A DNA stretch of 64,000 nucleotides from Sipunculus nudus (Eukaryota; Annelida; Sipuncula; Golfingiida; Sipunculidae). Under the pieces are notes generated by a model, which worked only from the letters and a program-made list of their open reading frames with translations, had not been told where the DNA came from and made no database searches. The translations under genes and the position numbers were made by a program. Below are positions 1 through 11,366 of this stretch, one piece after another. Location of the stretch: the NCBI GenBank assembly GCA_026874595.1, contig CM049312.1, positions 75,368,429 to 75,432,428 of the forward strand, read 5' to 3'. The number at the start of each line of letters is the position of its first letter. The first letter of the stretch is position 1.

Positions 1-230
1 GCTGATTAGTTCTCGTGTGATATATAACTTGTTATAAAATCTTGGTTATTGTCACCAAATAATACGTTTACAACAACCCTGCTGTAACACACAGCGGCCC
101 ACTTCGTTGGGCATGGTCAAGCAAACTTGAAATAAAAGCCTACTTTAAACCCATTTGCGGCATTATTTAGCAATGATTATTTGTTAAAAAGTAAAATGAA
201 TAAAAAGCTGACATCGTATAGAGTCACACA

Positions 231-288
231 ATGGCAGACGATCGTTTTAAAATCAAGTTTGAGTGCCGCCATGTGCTGAAACGCCCCG
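231..288 (+). CDS. Possible 5' coding exon, unknown protein
   Basis: An ATG in a good context (A at -3, G at +4) opens a short frame reading MADDRFKIKFECRHVLKRP. It could end at a GT splice donor after the G at 288; read through, it stops after 26 codons. The stretch is richer in CpG than the surrounding DNA, as expected near a transcription start. A minus-strand frame over the same bases is also open. I do not recognise the peptide and found no partner exon, so this may be chance. Confidence 0.18.
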
Positions 289-299
289 GTATTCTACTA

Positions 300-1720
300 A
301 CAATATTTTGAACGGCTGTATGCGGTGGGTGGTAAACAGAAAGGTCACCTATTTCTTCCCAGCGTGCCTTGCGGGAACACTGCCTTGACAAAATGGCTCC
401 CCACACGGAAAATTTCTTCAGGAGAAAAACATGCTTACCCCGACTGGCCACTTTAATTTTACCTTAAAATCACTCATTTTCAAGCGTCATGTTTCCTATA
501 CGTGCGTATCTCGACAAGGTAACTTCAGTTACTTTGATATTTAGTTAAGTTGACCAGCAATGTTTTCAAACGCACCAGCAAATTGTGACATGGAGCGATG
601 TCAACGTACGATGTGATGATGATAATACCGAAGTAACCAGTATGAAATGATTTGAATCTTCCGAGTAATTCCAGAAAATTGAATTTTCATCAAAAATTAA
701 GATTTTACAATATTACTTGTAGAATTAAAATATACAGTGACTTGAAATGGATCACCAGAATATTTTTTCAAAAATATAATGACAAATCAGTAGCAAACAA
801 GAATACGGCATGGAATATAAAATCTGTAGAAACAGGCAGAGGTTCACCGGCCCTTACGTCTTCCCAAACGTCATGCTTGAGTGACACTGCAAAAAAGTGT
901 TATGATGTGTTTAAATAAAATGCCCAAGGAATTTTAAAGTGGACAGGAATGGCTGAGTCACAACCTACGCTGTTCATTTCTAGATGATAGCTTGATTGTG
1001 TCTTTTGTCAAATCATTCCGTAGCGAAAGTTGGTGCGGTTTTAAAGGGAGGTTCTTAGTATTTGAGCCCCACGCGGTGTCTCATCTGGAATTTCGGCGAA
1101 GTCTGGGTGCGGTTTTAATCGGAAGTGCGGTTTTAAGTGGAGATTTTACGGTAAGCGTACTTAAAGCTGTTATAGGCAGACATTTTTACTGAATTTGTTT
1201 ATATAATCACATTCCATTTGTTTGTCATACTGTATTAAACATTGACCATATTGCATGACACATACTAGGGTATTATGCTGCATTCATTACCTCTGGGATT
1301 TACCAGACGTCCAGTGGGGCAAATGACTTGTAACCTTTCAGTACCCATTTAATAGCATAAAAGGACTAAAGACAAGATGTCTACATTGTCAAAGTAACCA
1401 AACAGGATGAAATTTATAAAACATGTTTCATGTAACATTTGTTCAATTTAATTTGTCACTAAATTCTATTATTTTCATCTAACAGGGTTACTTCAACAAG
1501 CCCCATTATGCCAGTGGTAAATACCACTGGGACCACGTCAAATGCTGCTTTCCATTTGTTAATTTTGAATTTACATTATAATCCAGAGGTAACAAATGCA
1601 GCATTATTGATAATTGTTCCATTAAAAATATGTAAAACATTTCCAAGGCAACAACTTAACTAGAATACGGGTAGTCGACAAGCGACTACTTGTATCCGCC
1701 TAAATCAGAGTGGAACGGGT
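300..1720. other. Sparse AT-rich intergenic DNA
   Basis: No convincing exon, RNA gene or transposon end was found here. The open frames are short, AT-rich and without splice signals. At 1030-1140 the phrase tgcggttttaa recurs three times, suggesting a small degenerate local duplication. The remaining 3' exons of mrps23 could lie here or beyond the left edge, but none was recognised. Confidence 0.4.
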
Positions 1721-1729
1721 GAAGTGTTG

Positions 1730-3260
1730 CATATAAGCATGGATGTCTGCAGCCAAATTGTGTATGTAGGTTGCGCTACCTACGAAAAAATCCAGAAAGC
1801 TCTATACACATACAAAACTTTGGCCCAATCGGTCAAACGGTTCCCAAGATATGAGCTTGGATATCTGCTGCATAAACTAGAATGCAGGTGGCGCCACCTG
1901 TCATAAAATCAAGAGAGCTGTCGGGGATGTATAAACTTGCAAAATTTTAGGCAGATATGTCAAACCACTGCCGAGATATGAGTGATTTTATCCCATGGCA
2001 GACAAACAGATGGGAGCTGTGCAAACATGGCTGCAGGTGGCGCCACCAGTTTTGCAAATGATAGAGAGCTATGTGAGATTTATACACATGCAAAATTTTG
2101 GCCCAATCGGTCAAACGGTTCCCTAGATATGAGCTTGGATGTCTGCAGCGTAAACTTGATTGTAGGTGGCGCCACCTGTCATAAAATCAGAAAAGCTATC
2201 CAGGATGTATAAGCATGCCGAATTTCAGGTGAATTAGTCAAACCACTGCAGAGATATGAGTGATTTTAACCCAAGGCAGACGAACAGATGGACACTGTGC
2301 AAACATGGTTGCAGGTGGTGCCACCATTTTTTGTGTATGTTATAAAGCTCTCCAAGGGCTACATTTGTGCAAAAAAATTTTCCTGATCGGTCAAACGGTT
2401 CCTGAGATATGAGCTTGGATGTCTGCAGCGTAAACGTGAATGTAGATGGCGCCACCTGTCATAAAATCAGAAAAGCTATCCAGGATGTATACGCATGCCA
2501 AATTTCAGGTGAATTAGTCAAGTCACTGCAGAGATATGAGTGATTTTAAGCCAAGGCAGACAAACAGATGGACACTGTGCAAACATGGTTGCAGGTAGCG
2601 CCACCATTTTTGGTGTATGTTATAAAGCTCTCCAAGGGCTACATTTGTGCAAAAGAATTTTCCTGATCGGTCAAAAGGTTCCCAAGATATGAGCTTGGAT
2701 GTCTGCAGCGTAAACGTGAATGTAGGTGGCGCCACCTGTCATTAAATCAGAAAAGCTATCCAGGATGTATACGCATGCCCAATTTCAGGTGAATTAGTCA
2801 AGTCACTGCAGAGATATGAGTGATTTTAACCCAAGGCAGACAAACAGATGGACACTGTGCAAACATGGTTGCAGGTGGCGCCACCATTTTTGGTTTATGT
2901 TATAAAGCTCTCCAAGGGCTACATTTGTGCAAAAGAATTTTCCTGATCGGTCAAACGGTTCCCGAGATATGAGCTTGGATGTCTGAAGCGTAAACGTGAA
3001 TGTAGGTGGCGCCACCTGTCATAAAATCAGAAAAGCTATCCGGGATGTTTACGCATGCCGAATTTCAGGTGAATTAGTCAAGTCACTGCAGAGATATGAG
3101 TGATTTTAACCCAAGGCAGATGAACAGATGGACACTGTGCAAACATGGTTTCAGGTGGCGCCACCATTTTTGGTGTATGTTATAAAGCTCTCCGAGGGCT
3201 ACATTTGTGCAAAAAAATTTTCCTGATCGGTCAAACGGTTCCCGAGATATGTGGGTTTAT
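1730..3260. repeat. 280-bp satellite-like tandem array built from paired ~140-bp subunits
   Basis: Blocks such as caggtgaattagtcaa, cggtcaaacggttcc and ggatgtctgcagcgtaaa recur every 280 bp through about five units. The three copies between about 2230 and 3015 are very similar, while those at 1730-2200 are more diverged. Each unit carries two GGTGGCGCCACC palindromes or one-base variants, at 1887, 2036, 2165, 2314, 2445, 2594, 2725, 2874, 3005 and 3154. Their spacing alternates between about 149 and 131 bp, so the array is a dimer of two related subunits. Minus-strand frames of about 70 codons recur in each unit but look non-coding. Confidence 0.92.
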
Positions 3261-3441
3261 GTGTGGAAACAGACGCACAAACGGACGCAGAGCGCAAAGG
3301 AAAGGTCAGAGGTCAAAACAAAATCGGGGCGCAGCAGTTCACATGTGACCCGAACATAATCCCGGGTTTCGGAAAATTCTGCCCAGCGGTTACGGAGGAG
3401 TTCTCCGGACACCTACGCGGCGGCGGCCAGCTGAAAACATA

Positions 3442-3471
3442 GTATCCGCAAAACTCTGTTTTGGCGGATAC
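3442..3471. repeat. Short perfect-stem hairpin
   Basis: GTATCCGC and GCGGATAC form an 8-bp stem, extended inward by AAAAC and GTTTT. It lies just past the end of the satellite, in the 3' direction from mrps23 exon 3. No function is evident. Confidence 0.45.
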
Positions 3472-3726
3472 AATGAAGAAATATAATATGATTACAGGCA
3501 AATAAACACAACTTTTGCAGTTTTCCTCTGGTCTACATTGGTGTTTAACATCACAAATCCATTGCAGAATCATTTTCCACTGGTGTACTTAGGGCCTGCA
3601 TTTCAGCAAGTACCAGTCATTTGCTGTTGCAAATGTAACAACTACTCTTGATAGCTTTAATGATATATTCGTAGTAGCCAGAAACTATGTTTTTTTTTTT
3701 GTTTAGCACTTTTAGGTATAAGTTCT

Positions 3727-3962
3727 TTTCAGATTATATCTCGGAGCAGTACCAGAACTGGTGTAATCAGACCAACAAGAGCAGGGTATCATGGGTTTAA
3801 AACTTAAAGCTGGATGCACAAAGCGATACTATGCTCTCATAGGTCTATTTACAATTCACTGCTCTGAGACAGCCCTGGTGGTGAAACCTAAAGAATCTTG
3901 CTGTAAAAAGCAGCGGTTAAAACAAAGGAGATCCGGAATGACTGCAGTGTAACTGCTGCATA
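3727..3962 (+). repeat. Dispersed repeat copy, unclassified
   Basis: A block with phrases like gtgaaacctaaagaatcttg, agcagcggttaaa and ggagatccggaatgactgc is matched in reverse complement at about 38815-38990 (gtgaaacccagagaaccttg, agcagcggttaaa, ggagatttggaatgactgc). It therefore belongs to an interspersed family of at least 170 bp. It ends ten bases or so short of the mrps23 exon 3 donor. No tRNA-like boxes or terminal repeats are clear, so the class is open. Confidence 0.5.
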
Positions 3963-3977
3963 AGGGGTACAGCTTAC

Positions 3978-4052
3978 CTTTGACTAACTGATTCACTGTT
4001 GAGGTCTGTCAAGTCTACAATTCCTGGGCTGCCATACACCTTTTGAAATTTG
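3978..4052 (-). CDS. mrps23: mrps23 exon 3
   Basis: This 75-nt exon has an excellent pyrimidine-rich acceptor (tgtgcattttgcag) and the donor GTAAGC. It is phase 2 at both ends and encodes KFQKVYGSPGIVDLTDLN followed by SESVSQR. The human protein has KFYSVYGSGQRAFDLFNPN here. The next exon, expected to encode an RFVEKY-like helix, was not found. Confidence 0.9.
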
Positions 4053-6157
4053 CTGCAAAATGCACAAAAAATAACATATAACATTAAATGCAATATACAT
4101 TTATCAAACCTAATCCATTCAATTTTCAGAGACTGGCTCAGACTGCAACTGTAACTTTTCATCACCTTTACTATTATCATATATATTTCAGTGATAACCC
4201 AGCTGTGGCTTTAATTACCATTTTTTATGTACACATATTGAGTGACTTCAGCACTAAATAAAGGTTCCAACAATTTTTTTTTCTATTTCACAAGGTCTTG
4301 CCCCCCCCCCCCCCCCTTTTTAGCCGCTCCAACCTTTTATAAGGTCCAGGATCTGCCCTTGTCATTATTGTAACATCATTGTCATTATACACAACTTCTA
4401 ATCAATTTTGAAGAAATATTGTGGAAAAGTTGGCATTAAAAGCATGGAAAACATGTCAGTTTATTTTGGCAACTGTTGTAAGGAAAAACAAACAGACATG
4501 GCCTGTAATACACTTTATGTAGGACCATCCAGCCTTAGTGTAAGTCAGGATATGTCCTGCACCAATACTCACGCCCTAATCACATCTTCATAATATAATA
4601 TTTCTTGTGGGGGTTCCTCCTGGACCGTCCGCTTCAAGGCTGGAGCAACACACGGTGGAAATGCTTCATACACATCGTACCATATAGGTTTCTCAGATTC
4701 TGCCAGAGCCCCTGAGCGAATCAGTCCATTCACCCTGAAATATAGACATTATAGACCTAAGTTTTGATATAAGGCAATTCTGATGGGCATCAATAGGATT
4801 TTAATGGAAGATGAAGCTTCTAATCTCTTCTCATTTTGACACATTTGCAGAATATGGTCCACATTTGAATCAATGCAAAGGGATGCTGCACAGAAATATG
4901 ATTCCCCATATAGAAGGTGCCCAGAGCCTGGAGTTCATTATTTTAGAGCAGGTGGGGTTCAGGGAACCTGGACTCCCTTACATTATATACTAATGAAAAA
5001 TAACCTAAATAGATTTCTCCTTTCTTGCTAGTTGGCGCTTGACAACCAGGAATAAAGAAACTATATCACTCATCTATGGTATCTCATCTTTAAAGACTCC
5101 TTCAGCGTGTTGGACTCTTCATTAACAGATTGTGGGTTCAGTTGGAGACAGAAAGAACACTAGTGACATTCATAGACAAACCTAGACAAAGTTGTGCCTC
5201 TGTTGTATATATAGAGCCACAGGCCAATGCCTACATTTATCAAGAGAAAGGAGCCTTTTTTGTTTCAGCCAGCATGCATGTGCTGCATCATCACTGCTAT
5301 GAGTGACCTGGTGACTGGACCACTGGTTACACAGGCGATTAGACTCTGCCTATGAGGTACATGCATTAGTATTACATTTCAGTTGCCGGGTGGGACAGGA
5401 GGTTAGCAGCATCTACTGTTTGAGTGCCCCCCCCCCCCCCCCCGGTCTGCAAGATAAATGAAGACAGTAGCCTGTGGCTCTGTATATATACACTACAGAT
5501 CCACAGTTGGGTCTGTGATAAATCTATCAGGAAAGCATAGACATCTAGTGGATTACACAGAAAATAAGCAGAAAAAAAAACATCTTTATTTATCACACCT
5601 CAAAATGAAGACAGGATTCTGATATTGACACATCCCTCTGAATTCACTGGGAAACATCTCATAGAGCCAGTATAGAATCCAGCCTACATGGACACGGTTA
5701 TAGGTGTATATTGATGTTTAGGATTCATGTAATGGAGAAGTGAGAGGCATGTCGATGTCATATCATCAGGCATGTCATGGCTTATGTTGATTACTACTAA
5801 TGTGCCCCGGTCCAGTCAGTTTAAACCCATCTTTGAAATGTAGGCTGGATTCTATACTCGGGCCCATCTCTCTAGATGTATAACAGTGGACGGACCACCT
5901 GACAGATTGTACGGCAGCAGTACACGGTCTGTGTTTAGAGACTGGCCCACAATGTCAACTGATGCCCATCCATTCACCAAATATCGCCCATAAAAAACAC
6001 CAGTCATGTACACGGATATACAGACAAAGAACACACTGAGACTTCAACACGGATAAAATTAAACTTCAAAGTAAAGATATAAAAGGAATCATTGTACATT
6101 TAAACTGACGAACCTGGAAAATATTGTCCCTAATCGATGTACCCGACTGCCAGCCAT
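3978..6157 (-). CDS. mrps23: Mitochondrial small-subunit ribosomal protein S23, 5' three exons
   Basis: MRPS23 is a nuclear-encoded protein of the mitochondrial ribosome small subunit. Three minus-strand exons join in phase: 6157-6114, 4734-4573 and 4052-3978. The product begins MAGSRVHRLGTIFSR, very close to the human N-terminus. It continues with LIRSGALAESEKPIWYDVY, EAFPP and the IRAKF-VYGS block, all recognisable MRPS23 segments. Every boundary is canonical (AG|GT-type donors GTTCGT, GTGAGT and GTAAGC; CAG acceptors) and all introns are phase 2. The ATG has G at -3 and +4. About 93 residues are visible. The human protein is about 190, so the C-terminal exons are missing here and probably lie at lower coordinates, past the satellite or outside the window. 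Introns carry SINE-like insertions. Confidence 0.93.
4573..4734 (-). CDS. mrps23: mrps23 exon 2
   Basis: This 162-nt exon runs from a tatatttcag acceptor to a GTGAGT donor and is phase 2 at both ends. It encodes the conserved core with KPIWYDVYEAFPP, then a more variable proline and glutamate-rich linker, and ends EILYYEDVIRA. The human equivalent reads KPLWFDVYDAFPP and DIWYHEDRIRA. Confidence 0.93.
5085..5300 (+). mobile_element. tRNA-derived SINE, Lys-tRNA-like head
   Basis: The segment from about 5098 reads like a decayed tRNA: an A-box-like ttcagcgtgttggactc, an anticodon-region ctcttcattaacag and a B-box-like gtgggttcagtt. Downstream is a body containing tatatatagagccacaggc. Part of that body recurs in reverse orientation at 5470-5540. 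It sits in mrps23 intron 1. Confidence 0.5.
5465..5600 (-). mobile_element. Second copy of the same SINE body, inverted
   Basis: In reverse complement this block reads tatatacagagccacaggc and caacTGTGgatctg, matching the body of the element at 5085-5300. The two copies face each other across a C-run at 5427-5443. A transcript of mrps23 intron 1 could fold here into an imperfect hairpin. Confidence 0.45.
5671..5856. repeat. 19-bp perfect inverted repeat pair
   Basis: tatagaatccagcctacat at 5671-5689 is matched exactly in reverse complement at 5838-5856. The arms are separated by about 148 bp inside mrps23 intron 1. This could be a short foldback element or the ends of a MITE; no target duplication was identified. 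Confidence 0.6.
6114..6157 (-). CDS. mrps23: mrps23 exon 1 (start codon)
   Basis: This 44-nt coding exon encodes MAGSRVHRLGTIFS plus two bases of the next codon, followed by the donor GTTCGT. Exon 2 supplies the third base (AG|G, Arg), giving IFSR as in vertebrate MRPS23. The gene's promoter should lie just above 6160, where no obvious TATA box is seen. Confidence 0.9.
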
Positions 6158-6422
6158 GGCCTGATGACAAGTCTCTGTTACCCCTAATTCACGATGATAC
6201 TGAAAATTGGACGTACCGTTTTATTTTGGGAGTAAATGCTGTCTTTCACACGGGTCTGTAACGTCTGTTCAAACACTTTATTATAAAATCAGCCACTTTG
6301 GAGCTGTGATATGTGACACTATGTGAGGGCAGCATTCTAATTATATTTCAGGTTGGTATCTGACTTGAAAACAAAACTTTCATGCCACACTCCTAAAGTA
6401 CACATTTTTACATTCTATATTT

Positions 6423-6426
<4 letters not shown>

Positions 6427-6503
<77 letters not shown>
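6427..6503. repeat. (TA)n microsatellite
   Basis: Uninterrupted AT dinucleotides run for nearly 60 bases, then continue after one aaat interruption. Confidence 0.97.
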
Positions 6504-6509
6504 AAATTA

Positions 6510-8500
6510 TACTCTTAACTTATAGAAAGTAAAAATTAAAGAATGTAAAAAAGTGTTAAAACTGCTGGCAGTTATAATTACATTAATTATTATTATCAAA
6601 GGTAGAATTGTATGCGACATCTCAATAGACATCATATAATCACACAAAATTCAAGCCTGAGGAAAATTATATCTAATAGCAGTAATACAGTATGAGACAT
6701 AAAACAACCCAAAATACGCGCCGGTCGAAAGCAGTATTCAATGTTACTCCGTTAATGCTGTATGTTTGTAAAATATTCTTGTTCCAAAGAAATGGATAGG
6801 CAAGACTGATGAAAAAGGTGTATTGTGATTTCATTTTCATAGCGTCAATAAGTTCTTGCGGTATATCTATTCCCCCACCAGGTTGCGCCATGCATTGTCT
6901 GACACGGTCACTTTTTTTTTTACTTTTTGTGTCATTGTAGAAACAAAAGTGTGATGGTAAATTGTAAAAGTTATATAAGACGCTGGCTTGGTGTATAAAG
7001 CTGAGAACTCCTCACCGATGAGCCTATAAATAAATCTTTCACAAATCGTCATTGTATATGATTTTATTATTTTTTTATTCTGTAGGAAAAATACAAATCT
7101 TAAACAATTTAATCTGACATTTCTAATACAATCTTGTAACAATGCAGAGAAATATATCATAATAAATAAATAAATATATCATAAATCTAAATTCAACAAT
7201 ATACATATTAATTTAACAATATTTAAATACATCTCCATTACATGCACATAAATGTAAACGCTTTTTTTACACCTTATTTGATAATGCACAGTGGCTGGAA
7301 GCTATATATATGTAAGTTATGTAATGTTTCTGCAGATCTAAAACTTAATATAGATTGGAACTTTGACGGTTGGTCTTACAGACCCGGGCATTATTTATGA
7401 CATGTCCAATCCAGGAGGACTAATGATAAACCCTAAAATATAGTTCCAAGGTCCGGAAAAAGGGGATTTCACATCGCAAAAAAATTTGTCTGAACCCTTA
7501 AAAAAGGTTGCGGCTGTTATATAAAAAAGGGGGGTGGAGGTCCGGGCTCCCTGGAACCCCCCCCCTTCTGGATCCGCTTCTGAGCCACATATTTTAGCGT
7601 ATAAAACTGTGCCGCGCTCTTAAATCAATCTCAGAATGAAAGTGCAACTGTTTTCCCTGACTGGCTTTCGTCTATAATTCATATTCCCGGATCAGCGCAG
7701 TACTGAGCCGCCATATTTAGTTCCCAGTCATATGCCATTTACAAGTGACTGTTAATTAACACGAATTCTCGCATTCGGATAAAAAAATGAAATATAAATG
7801 AGCTGCAACGTTGCTTAGGACAGAGCCGACGTTTTGCGGTCCGGAAACATTTATAATTAATATCACCCTGTAACAGCTAGGGCGTGTTTTTTTTTTATTA
7901 TAAATGTCACTGAGCTGATAAAAGTATATAAAGACCCTGCTTTTAGATTTATCAGACGTTCAAGTTCTGGACTGACAAATAGCATTTTTAAGGCATTATT
8001 TTTTATTCATACTAACTACGCCCACTTAAAACAATACAAGTCCGTAATAGTCCAACTGTTAAGAGAAAAATTGTGAAAGAAGCATGACATGTGGCACAAT
8101 GGTTGTCCAGACCATACTGAATATTTTCAGATATTTTGCCAAGCGGAATTCGCCCTATCTTCGCTCTCTTTCAATGTTTTTTTTCGAGAAATTCATTTAT
8201 AAGGGTTTCAAGTCTGTATAATGATTCTGTGAATCAATTCTGGTTCTGTTGGTGTTGAAATTTTGCTAAATTTGCCTTTAGTTACTTGCAAAACGAGGGT
8301 CATTTGCTGGTTTTATAAACAGTTTTATTGCAATATTTAATATTTCTTCCTTTTAAATTCTTTTATTTGCTTGTTATCAAATGTATTTTGTTTGAAGAGG
8401 TGACGGGTGCAAGAAACTTTTCTGTAAAAATTTTAAATAAAATTAGGAACTTTATATGTCCGTGGTCACTAAACATTATGGGATATATATCCTCCATATA
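6510..8500. other. Intergenic DNA upstream of mrps23, no gene seen
   Basis: The region is AT-rich with short open frames only. At about 7430-7600 a block has a G-run, a C-run and ccttctggatccgcttctg, resembling the GGATCCAG-ended MITE ends at 22212-22290 and 37050-37110. No exon with matching splice sites was recognised. Confidence 0.4.
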
Positions 8501-9010
8501 CAAGTAATTAGATTTTACGATGAACTTAACATTCATCAAAACCTATGTAAGTGCAATTTGGGGAAATATCTAATGCATAAATTCAACTGTGCTGATATTT
8601 AATATACATGTTAATTTTAAGTACTCGAGTCCTATTTCAATGTGATGAAAAGGACAGTCTAGTGGTAAAATGCCCGGCTATCTCCAGTGGCGCCCAAGGT
8701 TTGTTCCAAATCAGTCCTATACTGAAGTTGGTCCAAGGTCCTCCAATCTCTTCCACTATATTTCCCTACATATTACCGAACGCCACCATCCGAACCTTGG
8801 AGAGTGGCTTGTAATAGTAATTATTACTAAATGTACGATCTATATAAAATAAATATATAATAATGAATAATTAAACAAAATTAAGTTTATCATACTAATA
8901 AAATTTATATAAGACCGAATTGCGTGCATCGCAGGATACTGGAGATACAGACATAATGTAAGAAGCTCACACCTTTCATCTGTATCTAGATTCTATGCCT
9001 TCTGTGTATG
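8500..9010. repeat. Dispersed repeat interrupted by a SINE
   Basis: 8500-8640 (aacttaacattcatcaaaac, gtgcaatttggggaaatatc) and 8925-9010 (gtaagaagctcacacc, agattctatgcc) match consecutive parts of 18290-18520 in the same order. The intervening 8645-8890 block is absent from the second copy and contains a tRNA-like SINE. The simplest reading is a SINE insertion into this copy. Confidence 0.55.
8645..8860 (+). mobile_element. tRNA-derived SINE
   Basis: The head reads cagtctagtggtaaaatgcc, a good Pol III A box, followed by a degenerate B box, ggtttgttccaaatc. The body runs into gagtggcttgtaatagtaa and an AT-rich tail. Placement inside a repeat whose uninterrupted copy exists at 18290 supports a real insertion. 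The B box has lost its consensus, so the copy is probably inactive. Confidence 0.6.
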
Positions 9011-10166
9011 TACTGAAATTGTAGTAAAAGTGTCTTTTTATTCAGCATATCCAACGGTAGAGCTTGGTAATATTTGTTTAATACTGCACTTTCAAACGAA
9101 AGTTTCATTGGCCGGGCTAGGTCTTATTATGATATTAATATTTCTCATTTCTTCTCTTTGATTTCCCTTAATTTGCATGCTAACGGATGTTCGTCTGGTA
9201 TCAGATTAGGAGCTTGATATATCCTTGAAGAATAGTCTTTTTTAGCTCAGCTGACTGTAAGTCCTCTGAGCTAATGAGATCACCCTTTGTCCGTCGTTCG
9301 TCCGGCCGTCTGGTCGTAAACAGGGCACAAATAGTAACCACTGGACCTGGAATCTTCTAACTTGACATCCAGGGAGGTCCATGAAAATTCTCTTTGAAAA
9401 CCTGGAATTAGGTCCCGGTTACCCATATTCTTTGAGCTGTGGGGCTCCGAAGTACCCCCCCCCCCCCCCAGAATAATGGAAAATTTGCTACAGAAGCTCA
9501 GTTATCTGAACAACTAATGCATTGATAACCATGATTCTTTGCATAAATGTTGATCATGGAAAGTTTTATCACTTTCTGCAGACTGGTGGCGCCACCTGTT
9601 TTTTTTTTTTATTTTTTTACAATTTTTTCTCTTTTTTTGAGACATTAAAATATGCGGTCATCTGGTAACACGGCACATATCATAACAACTGTACCTAGAA
9701 TCTTCTCTCTTAATATGCAGGGAGGTCCATTAAAAGTCTCCTTAGAAACCAAAAAATTAGGTCTATGTTACCCATATTCTTTGTGCTATGGGGCTCCGAA
9801 GTACCCCCAAGAATAATGGAAAATTTGATACAAAAGCTCCAGTATCTGAACAACTAATGCATTGATAACCATGATTTTTTGCATGGATATTGGTCATGGA
9901 AAGTTTTGTCACTTTCTGCAGACTGGTGGCGCCACCTGCGTTTTTTTCGATTTTTACGAATTTTTTCTCTATTTTTGAGACCTTTTAAGTTGCGGTCATC
10001 TGTTAACAGGGCACAAATCCTAAGGACTGGACCTAGAATCTTCTCTCTTGACATGCAGGGAGGCCCATTAAAAGTCTCTGAGGAAACCAGGAATAAGGTC
10101 TCTGTTACCCATATTCTAAAAGCTATGGGGCTCTGAAGTACCCCCCCCCCCCCAAAAAAAAAAAAT

Positions 10167-11366
10167 AACAAGTGACCCAGGGGTCATGACGCTCAGCTGA
10201 CAGGAAGACATTGACAAAAGTAATTTTATCATCTGAATGTCAAATTTGAATGAAATACTTCTTCCAAACTTGACCTTTTGTATAAAATCATCCAATATTC
10301 ATTGGGGTACTATGGAGCTCTGTAGCATGAAGGATATGGGTAACAGACACCTATTTTCAAGGTTTACAAGATGACTTTTCAGGGGTCTCCCAGCATGTCA
10401 AAAAATAAAATTCTAGGTCCAGTTATTATGATTTGTGCCCTGTTAACAAATCCAAATGTTTATTCTGGGGGGTATTTCAAAGCCGCATAGGATGAAGGAT
10501 ATGGGTAACAGAGATGTAATTTCAGGTGCACAAGGAGACTTTTCAGGGGCCTCCCAGCATATCAAGAAAGGAGATTCTAGGTCAAGTCATTATAATTTGT
10601 GCTCTGTTAACAGATGACCAAATCTTTATTCTGGGGAGTACTTCGGAGCCCCAGAGCATGAAGGATATGGGTAACAGGGACCTTATTTCGGGTTTCCATG
10701 TAGACCTTTTATGGGCTTCCCTGGAGGTGAGGACAGAAGATTCTAGGTCCAGTCATTATGATTTGTGCCCTGTTAATATATGACCAAATCTTTATTCTGG
10801 GGGAACTTCAGAGCCCCATAGCTCACAGAATATGGGTAACAGGGACCTTATTTCGGGTTTCCATGTAGACCTTTTATGGGCTTCCCTGGAGGTGAGGACA
10901 GAAGATTCTAGGTCCAGTCATTATGATTTGTGCCCTGTTTACAGATGACCAAATGTTTAAAGATCACAAAAGTAGAGAAAAAAAATCGTAAAAAATAAAA
11001 AAAATATAGGTGGCGCCACCAATCTCCAGAAATTGATGAAACACTCCATGATCAATATCCATGCAAAAAAAATGGTGATTAATGCATTAGTTGTTCAGAT
11101 ACTTAAGCTTTTGTATTAAATTTTGCATTATTCTGGGGGGGTACTTCAGAACCCCACAGCTCAAAGAATATAGGTCACAGTGACCTAATTTCAGGTTTAC
11201 AAGGAGAATTTCCATAGACCTCCCAGGATTTCAAGTAAGAAGATTCCCGGTCTAGCGGTTACGATTTGTGCCCTGTTAACAGACAGACGCCTGGATGGCC
11301 GGACGGACGACGGACAAAAGGTGATCCCTACAGCTCAGATGACTTTCAGTCAGCTGAGCTAAAAAT
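10167..11366 (-). mobile_element. Family-1 element, minus orientation, both ends present
   Basis: It opens with AACAAGTGACCCAGGGGTCA, the reverse complement of the family-1 tail, and closes with gactttcagtcagctgagct and aaaa, the reverse complement of the head, preceded by a CGG-rich run. About 1.2 kb lies between. It contains a direct duplication: 10676-10770 recurs almost exactly at 10838-10940, including ccatgtagaccttttatggg. Confidence 0.7.

Noticed and set aside
2234-3015. Three similar minus-strand frames of about 70 codons spaced 280 bp apart
   Set aside because: They are the same satellite unit read three times; no conservation beyond the DNA repeat and no splice or start context.
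1730-3260. Possible CRISPR-like array
   Set aside because: Units are 280 bp, repeat throughout and lack the short-repeat, unique-spacer pattern; the genome is eukaryotic.
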